Source of the DNA: Klebsiella africana
GTDB taxonomy: Bacteria; Pseudomonadota; Gammaproteobacteria; Enterobacterales; Enterobacteriaceae
DNA: 64,000 bases
Direction: 5' to 3'
NCBI RefSeq assembly: GCF_020526085.1
Contig: NZ_CP084874.1
Span: 186,001 to 250,000 of the forward strand
A program made the position numbers and the translations under genes. Below the pieces are notes generated by a model that made no database searches, was not told the origin of the DNA, and saw only the letters and a program-made list of their open reading frames with translations. Numbering within the stretch: the first letter of the stretch is position 1; each line of letters opens with the position of its first letter. Of the stretch, positions 46,422-56,800 are shown one piece after another.

Positions 46422-47431
46422 GTACGCAAAAGGCCGCCACGCCACAACCGCTGTTGCAGGCCATTGATCTGAAAAAACACTATCCGGTGAAGAAGGGGAT
46501 ATTCGCCCCGGAACGGCTGGTGAAAGCGCTGGACGGCGTCTCCTTTACTCTTGAGCGCGGTAAAACGCTGGCAGTGGTCGGAGAATCGGGCTGCGGCAAA
46601 TCGACGCTGGGTCGTTTGCTGACGATGATTGAAATTCCCACCGGCGGCGAGCTGTATTATCAGGGGCAGGATTTGCTCAAGCACGACCCGCAGGCGCAGA
46701 AGCTGCGGCGGCAAAAAATCCAGATTGTGTTCCAGAATCCGTATGGTTCGCTGAACCCGCGTAAAAAAGTGGGACAGATTCTGGAAGAGCCGCTGTTGAT
46801 TAACAGCAGCCTGAGTAAAGAGCAGCGGCGTGAAAAAGCGCTGGCGATGATGGCGAAGGTCGGCCTGAAAACCGAGCATTACGATCGCTACCCGCATATG
46901 TTCTCCGGCGGTCAGCGTCAGCGTATCGCTATTGCCCGTGGGCTGATGCTGGATCCGGATGTGGTGATTGCCGATGAGCCGGTCTCCGCGCTGGACGTTT
47001 CGGTACGTGCCCAGGTGCTGAACCTGATGATGGATCTGCAGCAGGATTTAGGCCTGTCCTACGTGTTTATCTCCCACGACCTGTCGGTCGTCGAGCATAT
47101 CGCCGATGAAGTGATGGTGATGTATCTCGGCCGCTGTGTGGAGAAGGGCACCAAGGACCAGATCTTCAACAATCCGCGTCATCCGTACACCCAGGCGCTG
47201 TTGTCGGCGACGCCGCGACTGAACCCGGACGATCGGCGCGAGCGCATCAAGCTCACCGGCGAACTGCCGAGCCCGCTGAACCCGCCGCCGGGGTGCGCCT
47301 TCAATGCGCGCTGCCGCCGTCGCTTCGGCCCCTGCACCCAGCTTCAGCCGCAGCTGAAGGATTACGGTGGCCAGCTGGTGGCCTGCTTTGCCGTCGATCA
47401 GGATGAGAACCCGCAAAAAAATCTCGCCTGA
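46418..47431 (+). CDS. dppF: Dipeptide ABC transporter ATPase DppF
   Basis: A 337-residue ABC ATPase (E. coli 334). Walker [10 protein letters not shown], signature [15 protein letters not shown], Walker [13 protein letters not shown], switch His in [14 protein letters not shown]. The C-terminal extension has [18 protein letters not shown]. Start and dppD stop overlap by 4 bp, so the ATPase pair is translationally coupled. Confidence 0.96.
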   Translation: MSTQKAATPQPLLQAIDLKKHYPVKKGIFAPERLVKALDGVSFTLERGKTLAVVGESGCGKSTLGRLLTMIEIPTGGELYYQGQDLLKHDPQAQKLRRQKIQIVFQNPYGSLNPRKKVGQILEEPLLINSSLSKEQRREKALAMMAKVGLKTEHYDRYPHMFSGGQRQRIAIARGLMLDPDVVIADEPVSALDVSVRAQVLNLMMDLQQDLGLSYVFISHDLSVVEHIADEVMVMYLGRCVEKGTKDQIFNNPRHPYTQALLSATPRLNPDDRRERIKLTGELPSPLNPPPGCAFNARCRRRFGPCTQLQPQLKDYGGQLVACFAVDQDENPQKNLA

Positions 47432-47437
47432 TATTGC

Positions 47438-47471
47438 GCTCCCGGTCGCCTGACCGGGAGCGTCTCTTCCT
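47438..47471 (+). terminator. Terminator of the dpp operon
   Basis: A perfect 10-bp stem GCTCCCGGTC/GACCGGGAGC with loop GCCT, followed by a pyrimidine-rich tail GTCTCTTCCT. Confidence 0.75.
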
Positions 47472-47943
47472 GCGTGAATGAACCCACCCCGCCCGCATAT
47501 TGCCGCCGTTTAAGCCATACTCTCGAAGCATTCTTCGTAGATTATCTGAAAAAATACGCTTTTCAGCCCATTTTTTTAGAATTAAAGAGAAATTAAAATG
47601 GTTGAGGTTTATTCTTTCGCTAATCTGACGCTATGCTTTCGTCGTCGCTTAATACATTTATATTGAACGGGATGGGAAGTCTGGTGGTGCGCGGAGATTA
47701 AGGATGTACGTATACCTAAAAAATGGGGCTATCATTCTGAAAGAGAAGTGTTAGTGTAGCGATACTTCTGCCGTGGAATCACACCGAAAATTAAATTCTA
47801 AACTATTATATCCCTGTCAATCGTGTGTATTGGTACGTCTGCACCGGCGTGTTATCTGCCATACCAGAAACGTCACGATATTTTTAATATATCAAGAATA
47901 ACAAAAAATTTAATATGAAATATTTAAAATCATGAGGTTATCA
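47472..47943 (+). promoter_or_regulatory. Gene-free control region upstream of the type I cellulose operon
   Basis: About 470 bp, strikingly AT-rich from 47540 to 47640 and from 47770 to 47940 compared with flanking genes. It probably holds the bcsO promoter. I see no c-di-GMP riboswitch pattern. A 16-codon frame (47704-47754, MYVYLKNGAIILKEKC) follows GGAG with good spacing but has no other support. GAGG before ATG 47944 is the likely bcsO ribosome-binding site. Confidence 0.45.
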
Positions 47944-48489
47944 ATGAACCATTATGATGATCTGCAGCGCTTTCAAGAAAAAACGCGGACCCAAAACCTC
48001 AAATTTCAGGATCTTTCTTCGCAGGCCGCCACGCGCGAACATGGCGATTGGGCGATCCTCAATCAGCTTCATCCCGATGCCGGAAAACCCGCTTCTCTGG
48101 CCCTGGGAGGATCGGTTTCCGCGCCGTTACCGCAGCCCGTGCCTGCGGATCTGTTTCATCGGGTAGACGCGGCGACCGTGGCGACGCCAGCCTCCGCACC
48201 GCTTACCCCTGCCGCTCAGGTTGCGCCTGCGACCCCGCTACCGGTTGTGGAGTCCGTTGCGGCAGCCCCGGAGCCTGTTACTCCGGCCCCCGAGATGACC
48301 CCGGCACCGTCGTCTGCGATCCCGGCACCTGAACCGACAATGGCTCCGCCGCCGAGAATGGCCCCCCGACCCGCGCCCGCCGCCGAGAACTATGCCCACC
48401 TGTTCGCCGCGAAAAGCGCAGAGCCGGTGGCGAAAAATAAAGACCAGCCTTTGAAATCACTTCTGGAAAGGATTGCGACATGCCGTTGA
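47944..48489 (+). CDS. bcsO: BcsO-like proline-rich protein
   Basis: A 181-residue protein at the head of a type I-like cellulose operon. Residues 1-45 are a charged segment (MNHYDDLQRFQEKTRTQNLK) with WAILNQL. Residues about 55-145 are an Ala/Pro-rich low-complexity stretch, probably disordered. The last 35 residues (YAHLFAAKSAEPVAKNKDQPLKSLLERI) look helical. BcsO is the name used for proline-rich proteins of bcsD-containing enterobacterial operons, and its role is thought to be accessory to BcsD/BcsQ. There is no signal peptide. ATG 47944 follows GAGG by 6 bases; an ATG four codons upstream is less well placed. It overlaps bcsQ by 10 bp. Confidence 0.72.
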   Translation: MNHYDDLQRFQEKTRTQNLKFQDLSSQAATREHGDWAILNQLHPDAGKPASLALGGSVSAPLPQPVPADLFHRVDAATVATPASAPLTPAAQVAPATPLPVVESVAAAPEPVTPAPEMTPAPSSAIPAPEPTMAPPPRMAPRPAPAAENYAHLFAAKSAEPVAKNKDQPLKSLLERIATCR

Positions 48490-49283
48490 TTTGTGTCTGT
48501 TCACCGAAAGGCGGTGTAGGGAAAACGACCCTGGCGGCCAATTTAGCCTATTCGCTGGCGCGAACCGGCAGCAAAGTGCTGGCGCTGGATTTTGATGTTC
48601 AGAACGCCCTGCGTTTGCATTTTGGCGTGCCGCTAAGTGATGAGCGGGGCTACGTGGCGAAGGCGCTGGAGCTGCATGACTGGAGCCAGTGCGTGCTGAG
48701 CGCCGGCAGCAATATTTTCGTCCTGCCGTATGGCGAAGTGGACGAAGCGCAGCGTCAGGCGTTTGATGACCAGTTGATTCATAACGAGCATTTTCTGACG
48801 CGCGGTCTGTCGGCGCTGCTCAACTATCCCGGGCTTATCACTATCGCCGATATGCCGCCGGGGCCTTCACCGGCGCTCAACGCGCTGACGGGGCTGGCGG
48901 ACCTGCATCTGATCCCGTTGCTGGCGGATACCGCGTCGATGTCGACCCTGGCGCACGTGGAAAAGCAGCGCCTGACCGGCGCGGCGCTGAATCATAAGCA
49001 TGGGCACTATTTCGTCATTAACCAAAGCGATAGCCGTCGTCAGGTCAGCCGGGACGTCACCAGCCTGATGGAAGAGAAACTGGGCGAGCGCCTGCTTGGC
49101 GTGATCCATCGTGATGAAAGCGTGGTGGAGGCCAATGCCTCGCAGAAGTCGATTCTGGACTTTAATGCCTCCTCCGCAGCGGCCTTTGATATTGAAATTA
49201 TTGCTAAAAAAATATCTTCGCTGTTGGGTATCCATATTGGCGATGGCACGGTGCACAGCCAGCCACGCATGTCAGGGCGTTAA
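48480..49283 (+). CDS. bcsQ: BcsQ, MinD/ParA-family ATPase of cellulose operon 1
   Basis: A 267-residue P-loop ATPase. The deviant Walker A is complete, PKGGVGKTT (9-17), with the signature Lys10 and the phosphate-binding Lys15. Switch I/II region is ITIADMPPGPSPAL. In E. coli BcsQ helps localise cellulose synthesis at a pole and, with BcsR, is required for synthase assembly. Here it is encoded with BcsO instead of BcsR. It starts inside bcsO and precedes bcsA by 19 bp. Confidence 0.88.
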   Translation: MPLICVCSPKGGVGKTTLAANLAYSLARTGSKVLALDFDVQNALRLHFGVPLSDERGYVAKALELHDWSQCVLSAGSNIFVLPYGEVDEAQRQAFDDQLIHNEHFLTRGLSALLNYPGLITIADMPPGPSPALNALTGLADLHLIPLLADTASMSTLAHVEKQRLTGAALNHKHGHYFVINQSDSRRQVSRDVTSLMEEKLGERLLGVIHRDESVVEANASQKSILDFNASSAAAFDIEIIAKKISSLLGIHIGDGTVHSQPRMSGR

Positions 49284-49302
49284 CTTACTGCAGGGCTGCT
49301 GA

Positions 49303-51414
49303 ATGAAAAAATCTCTTTTTTGGTTGCTGGCGCTGGTGCTGTCTCCCGTCGCCGCGCTGGTGGTGATCACGCCGATGGACAGCCAAAAGCAGTATATTTT
49401 TGGTCTGCTGAGCATCGGTATTCTCTTTCTGATGGGCTTCAGCAAGCGCCGCAGCGTATCGGTCATTATGGTCGTTACATCGCTGCTGATGTCCACCCGT
49501 TACATGTATTTTCGCCTCACGCAGACCCTGCACTTCAACTCAGCCATTGAAACCATCCTCGGCATGGGGCTCTTTCTGGCGGAAGTCTATATCTGGGTGA
49601 TGCTGCTGCTTAACTATCTGCAGACGGTCTGGCCGCTGAAGCGCGGTATTGTTCCGCTGCCGGATGATATGAGCAAGTGGCCGACGGTCGATATCTATAT
49701 TCCGAGTTATAACGAACCGCTGGAGGTGGTGCGTGACACCGTCCTCGCAGCGCAATGTATTGATTATCCAAAAGATAAAATGAAAATCTATCTTCTGGAT
49801 GATGGTAAGCGCAGCGAGTTTGCCGTGTTCGCCGCCGACGTCGGGGTGGGCTATATCACCCGCAATGACAACAAGCATGCCAAGGCGGGGAACCTTAACC
49901 ATGCGCTGACCCTGACCCACGGAGAGCTTATCTGCGTCTTCGACTGCGACCACGTCGCCACACGCGTGTTCCTGCAGGCCACCGTCGGCGGTTTCCTGAA
50001 AGACCCGATGCTGGCTCTGGTGCAGACGCCGCACTATTTCTATTCCCCGGACCCGTTTGAACGTAACCTCTCCGTCGGGCGTAACATCCCGAATGAGGGG
50101 ATGTTGTTCTATGGCCCGATTCAGCAGGGGAACGACAACTGGAACGCCACCTTTTTCTGCGGCTCCTGCGCCGTGATCCGCCGTGAGGCGCTGGCGCAGA
50201 TCGGCGGTTTCGCCGTCGAAACGGTGACAGAAGATGCTCATACGGCGCTGAAGTTCCAGCGTCTGGGATGGAAGTCGGCCTTTCTCGATATTCCGCTGGC
50301 GGCGGGGCTCGCCACTGAACGTCTGGTGGTGCACGTTATCCAGCGTACCCGCTGGGCGCGCGGGATGACGCAGATCTTTCGCGTCGATAATCCCCTGTTT
50401 GGCCGCGGGCTGACCTTCCAGCAGCGCTTGTGCTATCTCAGCGCCATGCTCTACTACCAGTTCGCGCTGCCGAGGGTGGTATTTGTCACCGCCCCGCTGG
50501 CTTACCTGCTGTTTAACCTGAATATCATTTACTCGTCGGCGAGCCTGATTGTCTCCTATGCGCTGCCGCACCTGTTCCTCGCCATTTACGTCGGTTCGCG
50601 AATGAATGGCCGCTATCGCTACAGCTTCTGGGGGGAAATTTACGATATTGTGCTGGCCTTCCACCTGGTGTTGCCGACCCTGGTGACGATGATTTTCCCT
50701 AAACGCGGCAAGTTCAACGTCACCGATAAGGGCGGCCTGCTGGACGTCGGCTACTTCGATTTCACCGTGGTGCGCCCGCACCTGGTGGTAGCCTGCCTGC
50801 TGGCCCTGGGGGTGGTGGTCGGCATCGTCCGGGCGATTGGCCATGACTACTTTGGCTCGGACCCCAACGTTATCGCCCTCAACGTCGGGTGGGGGATCTA
50901 CAGTCTGATCTTCCTGCTGGCGGCGATAGCCGTGGCGCGCGAAACGCGGCAGGTGCGGAAAACTATTCGTATCGATGTCGATATCCCAGTGGTGATCCAT
51001 TACGCCAGCGGTATCGTCTCGCGCAGCCATACCGAGGACCTGTCGATGGGCGGCTGCCGCGTGGTCGCGCCGGATAAGCGCCATCTGGAGGATGACATCG
51101 AAGAGATTGAGCTGATCCTGCAGTCCGGGGCTATCTCCATTCCGGCTCAGCTGGTCACCTCTGACGAGCGCTTCCTGCGCCTCAAGTTTGATGAAGATAT
51201 TCCGCTTTCGCGCCGCCGTGAACTGGTGCGCGTGGTGTTGGCCCGCGCGGATGCCTGGATAAATCCGCCGCGCCCGCAGGATAACCCGTTCCGCTCCTTC
51301 TTCACCATTTTGCGCTGCGTGTTCGAACTGTTCTGGCTGACGTGGAAAACCCGTCGCAGCCAGCGCAAGCGGACGGCCGTGGCGAAAACGGCGCAGGAGG
51401 ATGGCACGTTATGA
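49303..51414 (+). CDS. bcsA: Cellulose synthase catalytic subunit BcsA (operon 1)
   Basis: A 703-residue GT2 synthase that polymerises UDP-glucose and extrudes the glucan across the inner membrane. Catalytic motifs are DD (166-167), DCD (214-216), TED (309-311) and QRTRW (347-351), with FFCGSC before TED. Membrane helices surround the GT domain. The C-terminal PilZ domain keeps c-di-GMP ligands: R552-x3-R556 and DLSMGG (579-584). It lacks the long N-terminal extension of E. coli BcsA (872), as do other type I enzymes. It overlaps bcsB by ATGA. Confidence 0.95.
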   Translation: MKKSLFWLLALVLSPVAALVVITPMDSQKQYIFGLLSIGILFLMGFSKRRSVSVIMVVTSLLMSTRYMYFRLTQTLHFNSAIETILGMGLFLAEVYIWVMLLLNYLQTVWPLKRGIVPLPDDMSKWPTVDIYIPSYNEPLEVVRDTVLAAQCIDYPKDKMKIYLLDDGKRSEFAVFAADVGVGYITRNDNKHAKAGNLNHALTLTHGELICVFDCDHVATRVFLQATVGGFLKDPMLALVQTPHYFYSPDPFERNLSVGRNIPNEGMLFYGPIQQGNDNWNATFFCGSCAVIRREALAQIGGFAVETVTEDAHTALKFQRLGWKSAFLDIPLAAGLATERLVVHVIQRTRWARGMTQIFRVDNPLFGRGLTFQQRLCYLSAMLYYQFALPRVVFVTAPLAYLLFNLNIIYSSASLIVSYALPHLFLAIYVGSRMNGRYRYSFWGEIYDIVLAFHLVLPTLVTMIFPKRGKFNVTDKGGLLDVGYFDFTVVRPHLVVACLLALGVVVGIVRAIGHDYFGSDPNVIALNVGWGIYSLIFLLAAIAVARETRQVRKTIRIDVDIPVVIHYASGIVSRSHTEDLSMGGCRVVAPDKRHLEDDIEEIELILQSGAISIPAQLVTSDERFLRLKFDEDIPLSRRRELVRVVLARADAWINPPRPQDNPFRSFFTILRCVFELFWLTWKTRRSQRKRTAVAKTAQEDGTL

Positions 51415-53846
51415 AGCGATTAACCACGCTGGCGCTGCTGGCAGGGATGCTCTCTGCGCCTGCGCTACACAGTGAAGAACCAGGCTCCGGCGCCGCTACC
51501 CCGCTGAGCTTTCCGCAGCTCAACGGCGCGGCGGACAGCGAGCCAGGCGACGAACCTCCGGCGGCCTCGCCGGAAGAGAGCGCCTCTCCGGCAGCCCCCG
51601 CCACCGCTGGTGATGCGGCGGCGACGGCCCCTGCGTCCGAGATGCCCGCCTTGCCTGCGCCGGTGAGCGGCACGGCCGCGCCGGAGGTCATTCCCGTCGC
51701 TCCGGTCTGGGGAGGCGATCTGAATCTGGCGCAGATGGGAATGCCGGACGGCATTATCCTTAGCGGCGGCCAGCGGCAGGGGGGCGTCAGCTTTACCCTG
51801 CCTGCCGATCAGGTAGTGATCCATTCCCAGCTCAGCCTTGCCGTTCGCGTATCGCCGGAGATGGCGAGCCGCAACGCCACCCTGCAGCTGATGCTCAACG
51901 GTCAGCCCTTGGGCACCCTGCCGCTGGGCGCCGATGGCGAAGATGTCTCCCATTATCAGCTGGATATTCCGCCCGCGCTGATGGTCTCCAGCAATAATTT
52001 GAGCGTGAAGATCAACGATGGCGATACCCTGCAGTGCCAGCGTGACATCCATGATTCGTCGCGGGTGACGGTGCTGCCCACGTCGCATTTCAGCTGGGAA
52101 AGCCAGCAGCTGAACATCAGCGACGACCTGAGCCACTTTCCGCGCCCCTTCTTTGACAGCATGCAGATGACGCCCGCGGACATCGCCGTTTCCTATGGGG
52201 CCAAGCCGTCGGCGGACGTCTTCAGCGCCGCGGCGCTGGTCTCTTCCTGGCTGGGGATCCAGGCGGACTATCGCGGCATCGCTTTCAGCGCCCTGCGCGA
52301 CCGCCTGCCGGAGCGCCATGGCATTGTGATTGGCCATCCGGGCGAGCAGGTGGGCGGCATGACGCTGCCGGAAAGCGATAAGCCGCTGCTGCGCATCATC
52401 CCCAACCCCGCTAATCCGGCCTATAAATTGCTGCTGATTGTCGGTAAAAACGATACGGCGCTGCGCATGGCCGCCTGGCGTCTGACCCGCGGCAATTTCG
52501 CGCCGCAAACCGCGACGCTGGATGTTGAACCGCAGACCATCCCGGTTGGCAAAGCCTATGATGCCCCGCGCTGGATCCCCACCGATCGTCCGGTCAAGCT
52601 CAGCGAGCTGCTGCGTAAGGATCAAAGCCCGACCGTCAGCGGCGTCTGGCACGAACCTTTACGTATCGCCTTCCGCGCCGCGCCCGATCTCTATCTGTGG
52701 GATGGAGAGACCATTCCGCTACAGGTTGGCTACCGCTTCCCGTCGGAAAGCTGGATTAATGAGGACAAGTCCTTGCTGAGCGTGACGCTCAACGGCACCT
52801 TCCTCAACAACCTGCCGATGAACAAGCAGGGGCCGCTGGAGAAAGTCTGGCGCCACCTCGGGGGCGATGCGCGTCAGGAGCAATTTACCATCCCGCTGGC
52901 GCCGTACCTGATCTATGGCGATAACCAGCTGTCGATGTACTTCAATGTGGTGCCGAAAGACGATGTTCCGTGTTCGGTGCTGCTGAATAACAATATCAAG
53001 AGCCGGATCACTGACGACTCCTGGATTGATTTGAGCAAGACGCGGCACTTCTCTTTGCTGCCAAACCTCTCCTACTTCGTCGGCGCTTCGTTCCCGTTCT
53101 CGCGGCTGGCGGACTATTCGCAGACGACGCTTCTGCTGCCGGCGGAGCCGTCTGAAACCCAGGTGGCGACCCTGCTGAATCTGGCGGCGCGCTCCGGGAA
53201 CGCGACCGGCACCGCGCTGGCGAATAACCGCGTCGTGCTTGGGATGCCCACCGGCGGCGGAGATTTACAGTCGCTGCGCGAACGTGACGTGCTGGCGGTC
53301 ACCGCTCTCGATCAGCAGGCCTTTAACCAGAGCCTGCTGGCCGACTCACCCTACCGCCCGGTGGACAATGTGCTGAGCGTCCGCGAGCCCGACCTGTGGC
53401 AAAAAGTCCAGCGCCGGCTGACGGGTGACTGGACTTCCGCCAGTCTCGACGCCGATCGCTACTTCTCGTCAAGCAGCGCCTGGCGCGGGTTCATCAGCTA
53501 TCGTTCGCCATGGAACCCGACCCGCCTGGTAGTGGTGGCGATGGCCAGCAATGATGACCAGCTGGCGCGACTGAAGACCGATCTGGACTCGCCGCGTATC
53601 AACGCCGGGATCCGCGGCGATACCGCAGTGATCACCAGCGATAACGGAGTGCGCAGCTTCCAGGTGAGTACGCCGTTCCCCAGCGGTCAGATGCCGTGGT
53701 ACATGATGGCCGTCTGGTATGCCAGCCAGCATTCCGGTTTCCTGGCGGTGCTGGGGCTGATTGCCACCTCGATAATGGGGCTGGCGCTGACCGCGATGTT
53801 TAAACGTCACGCCCGTAAGCGTCTGGGTTCGGGGGATAACCAATGA
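51411..53846 (+). CDS. bcsB: Cellulose synthase periplasmic subunit BcsB (operon 1)
   Basis: An 811-residue periplasmic protein. The signal peptide is MKRLTTLALLAGMLSAPALHS. An Ala/Pro/Glu-rich linker (about 25-90) precedes the BcsB body with its alternating carbohydrate-binding-like and flavodoxin-like domains. A C-terminal membrane helix (LAVLGLIATSIMGLALTAMF) anchors it and activates BcsA. A longer frame starts inside bcsA, but ATG 51411 overlaps the bcsA stop (ATGA) and gives a clean signal peptide. Confidence 0.94.
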   Translation: MKRLTTLALLAGMLSAPALHSEEPGSGAATPLSFPQLNGAADSEPGDEPPAASPEESASPAAPATAGDAAATAPASEMPALPAPVSGTAAPEVIPVAPVWGGDLNLAQMGMPDGIILSGGQRQGGVSFTLPADQVVIHSQLSLAVRVSPEMASRNATLQLMLNGQPLGTLPLGADGEDVSHYQLDIPPALMVSSNNLSVKINDGDTLQCQRDIHDSSRVTVLPTSHFSWESQQLNISDDLSHFPRPFFDSMQMTPADIAVSYGAKPSADVFSAAALVSSWLGIQADYRGIAFSALRDRLPERHGIVIGHPGEQVGGMTLPESDKPLLRIIPNPANPAYKLLLIVGKNDTALRMAAWRLTRGNFAPQTATLDVEPQTIPVGKAYDAPRWIPTDRPVKLSELLRKDQSPTVSGVWHEPLRIAFRAAPDLYLWDGETIPLQVGYRFPSESWINEDKSLLSVTLNGTFLNNLPMNKQGPLEKVWRHLGGDARQEQFTIPLAPYLIYGDNQLSMYFNVVPKDDVPCSVLLNNNIKSRITDDSWIDLSKTRHFSLLPNLSYFVGASFPFSRLADYSQTTLLLPAEPSETQVATLLNLAARSGNATGTALANNRVVLGMPTGGGDLQSLRERDVLAVTALDQQAFNQSLLADSPYRPVDNVLSVREPDLWQKVQRRLTGDWTSASLDADRYFSSSSAWRGFISYRSPWNPTRLVVVAMASNDDQLARLKTDLDSPRINAGIRGDTAVITSDNGVRSFQVSTPFPSGQMPWYMMAVWYASQHSGFLAVLGLIATSIMGLALTAMFKRHARKRLGSGDNQ

Positions 53847-56800
53847 AAAGAAAGATAATAATAACGATGAAAACCTCCCGTCGGCTCACCACGTTCTGCC
53901 TCACCGGCGCGTTGACTCTCGCTGCCTCTGGCGGCGCGCTGGCGGCGGGGAACGACGCGGCGCTGCAGGCGCTGTTCGCCCAGGCCAACTACTGGCATGA
54001 GAAATCCCATGACGAACTGGCGATGGAGTCCCTGCAGAAGGTGCTTTCGGTCGACGCCAATAACACCCAGGCGCTGTATCTGATGGCGCTCTGGTCGCAG
54101 CAGGGTGGCGATATGCAGGCGGCGGCGCAGTGGCGCGCGCGGCTGGCGAAAGCGGCGCCGGACAGTCCGGGACTGCAGGAATTAGACAATGCCAAAAAGA
54201 TGTCGCAGGTACCGCAGGGGCAGCTCAGCCTGGCCCGCCAGCAGGCGCGCGGCGGCAATATCCCTGGGGCGCTGGCGACCTGGCGCAGCATGTTCAATGG
54301 CAATACGCCGCCTGCCGGGCTGGCGGCGGAATATTACCTGACCATGGCCAGCGACAAATCGCTCTATCCGCAGGCTATCAGCGAACTGCGCCAGTACGTG
54401 GCGCAGCATCCGCAGGATAACGCCCCGCGGGTGGCGCTGGGTAAAGCCTTAACCTGGCGGGAAGAGACCCGCCGGGAAGGGATCGCCCTGCTCGAGCCGA
54501 TGGCCAGCGGCAATAAAGAGGCGGACAGCGGCTTGCGTCAGGCGCTGCTCTGGCTGGGCCCGCAGGCCGGCGATGAGCAATATTACGACACCTGGATGCA
54601 GCGGCATCCCCAGGACAGCGAAGTTCAGAATTACTTTCGCGAACGGCGCAGCGGTCAGGCGCGCGGCCAGGGCTATGCCAATCTCAACAGCGGCAATACC
54701 GCCGCCGCAAAGCAGCAGTTTGAAGAGGTATTGCAGACTAACCCCCAGGATGCTGATGCGCTGGCGGGCATGGGCTATATCGCGCAGCGCAGCGGCGACT
54801 ACCAGGCCGCGTCGCAATATCTGAGTCGGGCGGCGGATCTCGGCGGCGACGCCTCGGCGACCCGCCGTCAGCAGGCGGCCGATGCGCTGTTCTACGGCCA
54901 GCTAGCGCAGGCCCAGCAGGCCTATAAGCAGGGCAACATTAGCCAGGCGCTGGCGCTCTCCGCGCCGCTGGCGCAGCAGAGCGGGACGCGGGGCGCCTCG
55001 GCGAAGCTGTTCCGCGCCGATGTGCTGCGGCACAACAAAGATTTGCCCCAGGCGGAGCAAACGCTGCGCTCGCTGTTAAACGACGATCCGCAGAACGCAG
55101 CGGCGCGGGAAAACCTCTATTACGTGCTGCGCGAACAGAATAAATCCGCCGAGGCGCAGGCGATGCTGCAGACGCTCCCGCAGAGCCTGCAGCAAAAACT
55201 GCAGCCGCGGGTGGTGGCCGGTATGCCGGGCGATGCCCTGCGCCGTCAGGCCCAGGCGCAGGTCAGCAGCGGTAACCCAGCCGGCGCGATAGCCACCCTG
55301 CGCGAAGGTGTTGCCCGCTATCCGGACGATCCCTGGCTGCGTCTCGATCTGGCCCGGCTGCTGCAAAAATCGGGTAACGGCAGTGAGGCCTCTTCGCTGA
55401 TGTCGGCGGCCTATCGCCCCGGCGCCAGCAACAGTGCGCTGTATGCCGCTGCGCTGTTCGCCAGCGAAAACGGCGCCTGGCAGCAGGCGCAGACATTGCT
55501 GGCGCGCATTCCCGGCGGCAGCCAGACCAGCGACATGCGCGATTTACGCCAGCGGGTGAACTACAACCTGCAGCTGGTGACGGCCGAAAACTATCTGGCG
55601 CAGGGCAATACTATCGCCGCCAGCAATACCCTGCGGGCGATGGCCTCCACGCCGCCGAAAGCCCCGGCGGACGCCGGCAAGCTGGCGCGGCTGCTGGCCG
55701 AGAGCGGCGACCTGACTACCGCGGTCTCGCTGGTGCGCAACAATATCAGCAGCGGTGTATCCGGCAATGCCGGGGATTACGCCGATCAGATCGCCGTCCT
55801 GAATCAGGCCGGGCTAACCGGCGAGGCGCAGAACCTGATCAGCAATCCGCAGCTGCAGGCCAGCAGTACGCCGACGCAGCTGGCGAGCATTCGCAATGGC
55901 TATGTGATCAACGAAGCCGACCGCCTGCGCGAGCAGGGCAATTACGCCGCGGCGTATGACAAGCTGATCCGCGCTATGCAAAGCGATCCGCAAAATACCG
56001 ATCTGATGTTCGCCATGGCGCGGCTGTACCAGAGCGGCAAAATGAACAAAGAGGCCGGGGTGGTCTATGACTATCTGATGACGCGCGATACGCCGAACCA
56101 GGATGCGCGCGCCGGGGCCATCGACGTGGCGCTGTCGGCGGGGAACAACGATCGCGCTGAACAGCTGGCTGGCGGCTTGCGCCAGGATAACTCCCCGGAT
56201 CGCCTGCTGCTGCTGGCGAGAGTAGCGGAGGCCCAGGGACATCATCAGCAGGCGATGACCTATCTGCGCAGCGCCCGCGGCAAACTGCTGGGCATGCAAA
56301 GCACTAACAGCAGCGAAACGCCGACCGTCGGCGGGGTACTGGCGGCGGATAACCCCTTCATCGGCGTGTCGCAAACGTCGGCGCCGACGCGGACGGCCTC
56401 CGCCTACGGACAGTATATGCCGTGGCAGGTTGCCCAGTCGGCCGCCGCGCCCGGCACCTCGCTACCGGGGATCCAGCGCACCGATCTGCCGGTGGACACC
56501 GCCCAGACGCGGATGCTGCGTCAGGTGGACACTATGATGGAGTCGTTGCAGGAGAAAACCGGCAGCTGGCTGCAGGGGGGAATGGACGTGCGCGGACGCG
56601 ACGGCGAATCGGGCACCAGCAAGCTGACGGAGCTCCGGACGCCGCTGACCTGGTCCTCATCGCCGTTTGGCGACTCGCGCTTTGACTTTACCGTCACCCC
56701 GGTGTCGTTGAACGCCGGAACCGCCAGCGGCGACGCCTGGCGTCGCTACGGCGCTAACCCGCTGGCCAACGCGGTCTCCAATATGGTGAGTACCGCCACC

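Noticed and set aside
47472..47943. c-di-GMP riboswitch upstream of bcsO
   Set aside because: Looked for the conserved GEMM-type core and paired stems; none were seen.
49540..51084. 514-codon open frame antisense to bcsA
   Set aside because: Lies wholly inside bcsA, in the frame usually left open by high third-position GC.
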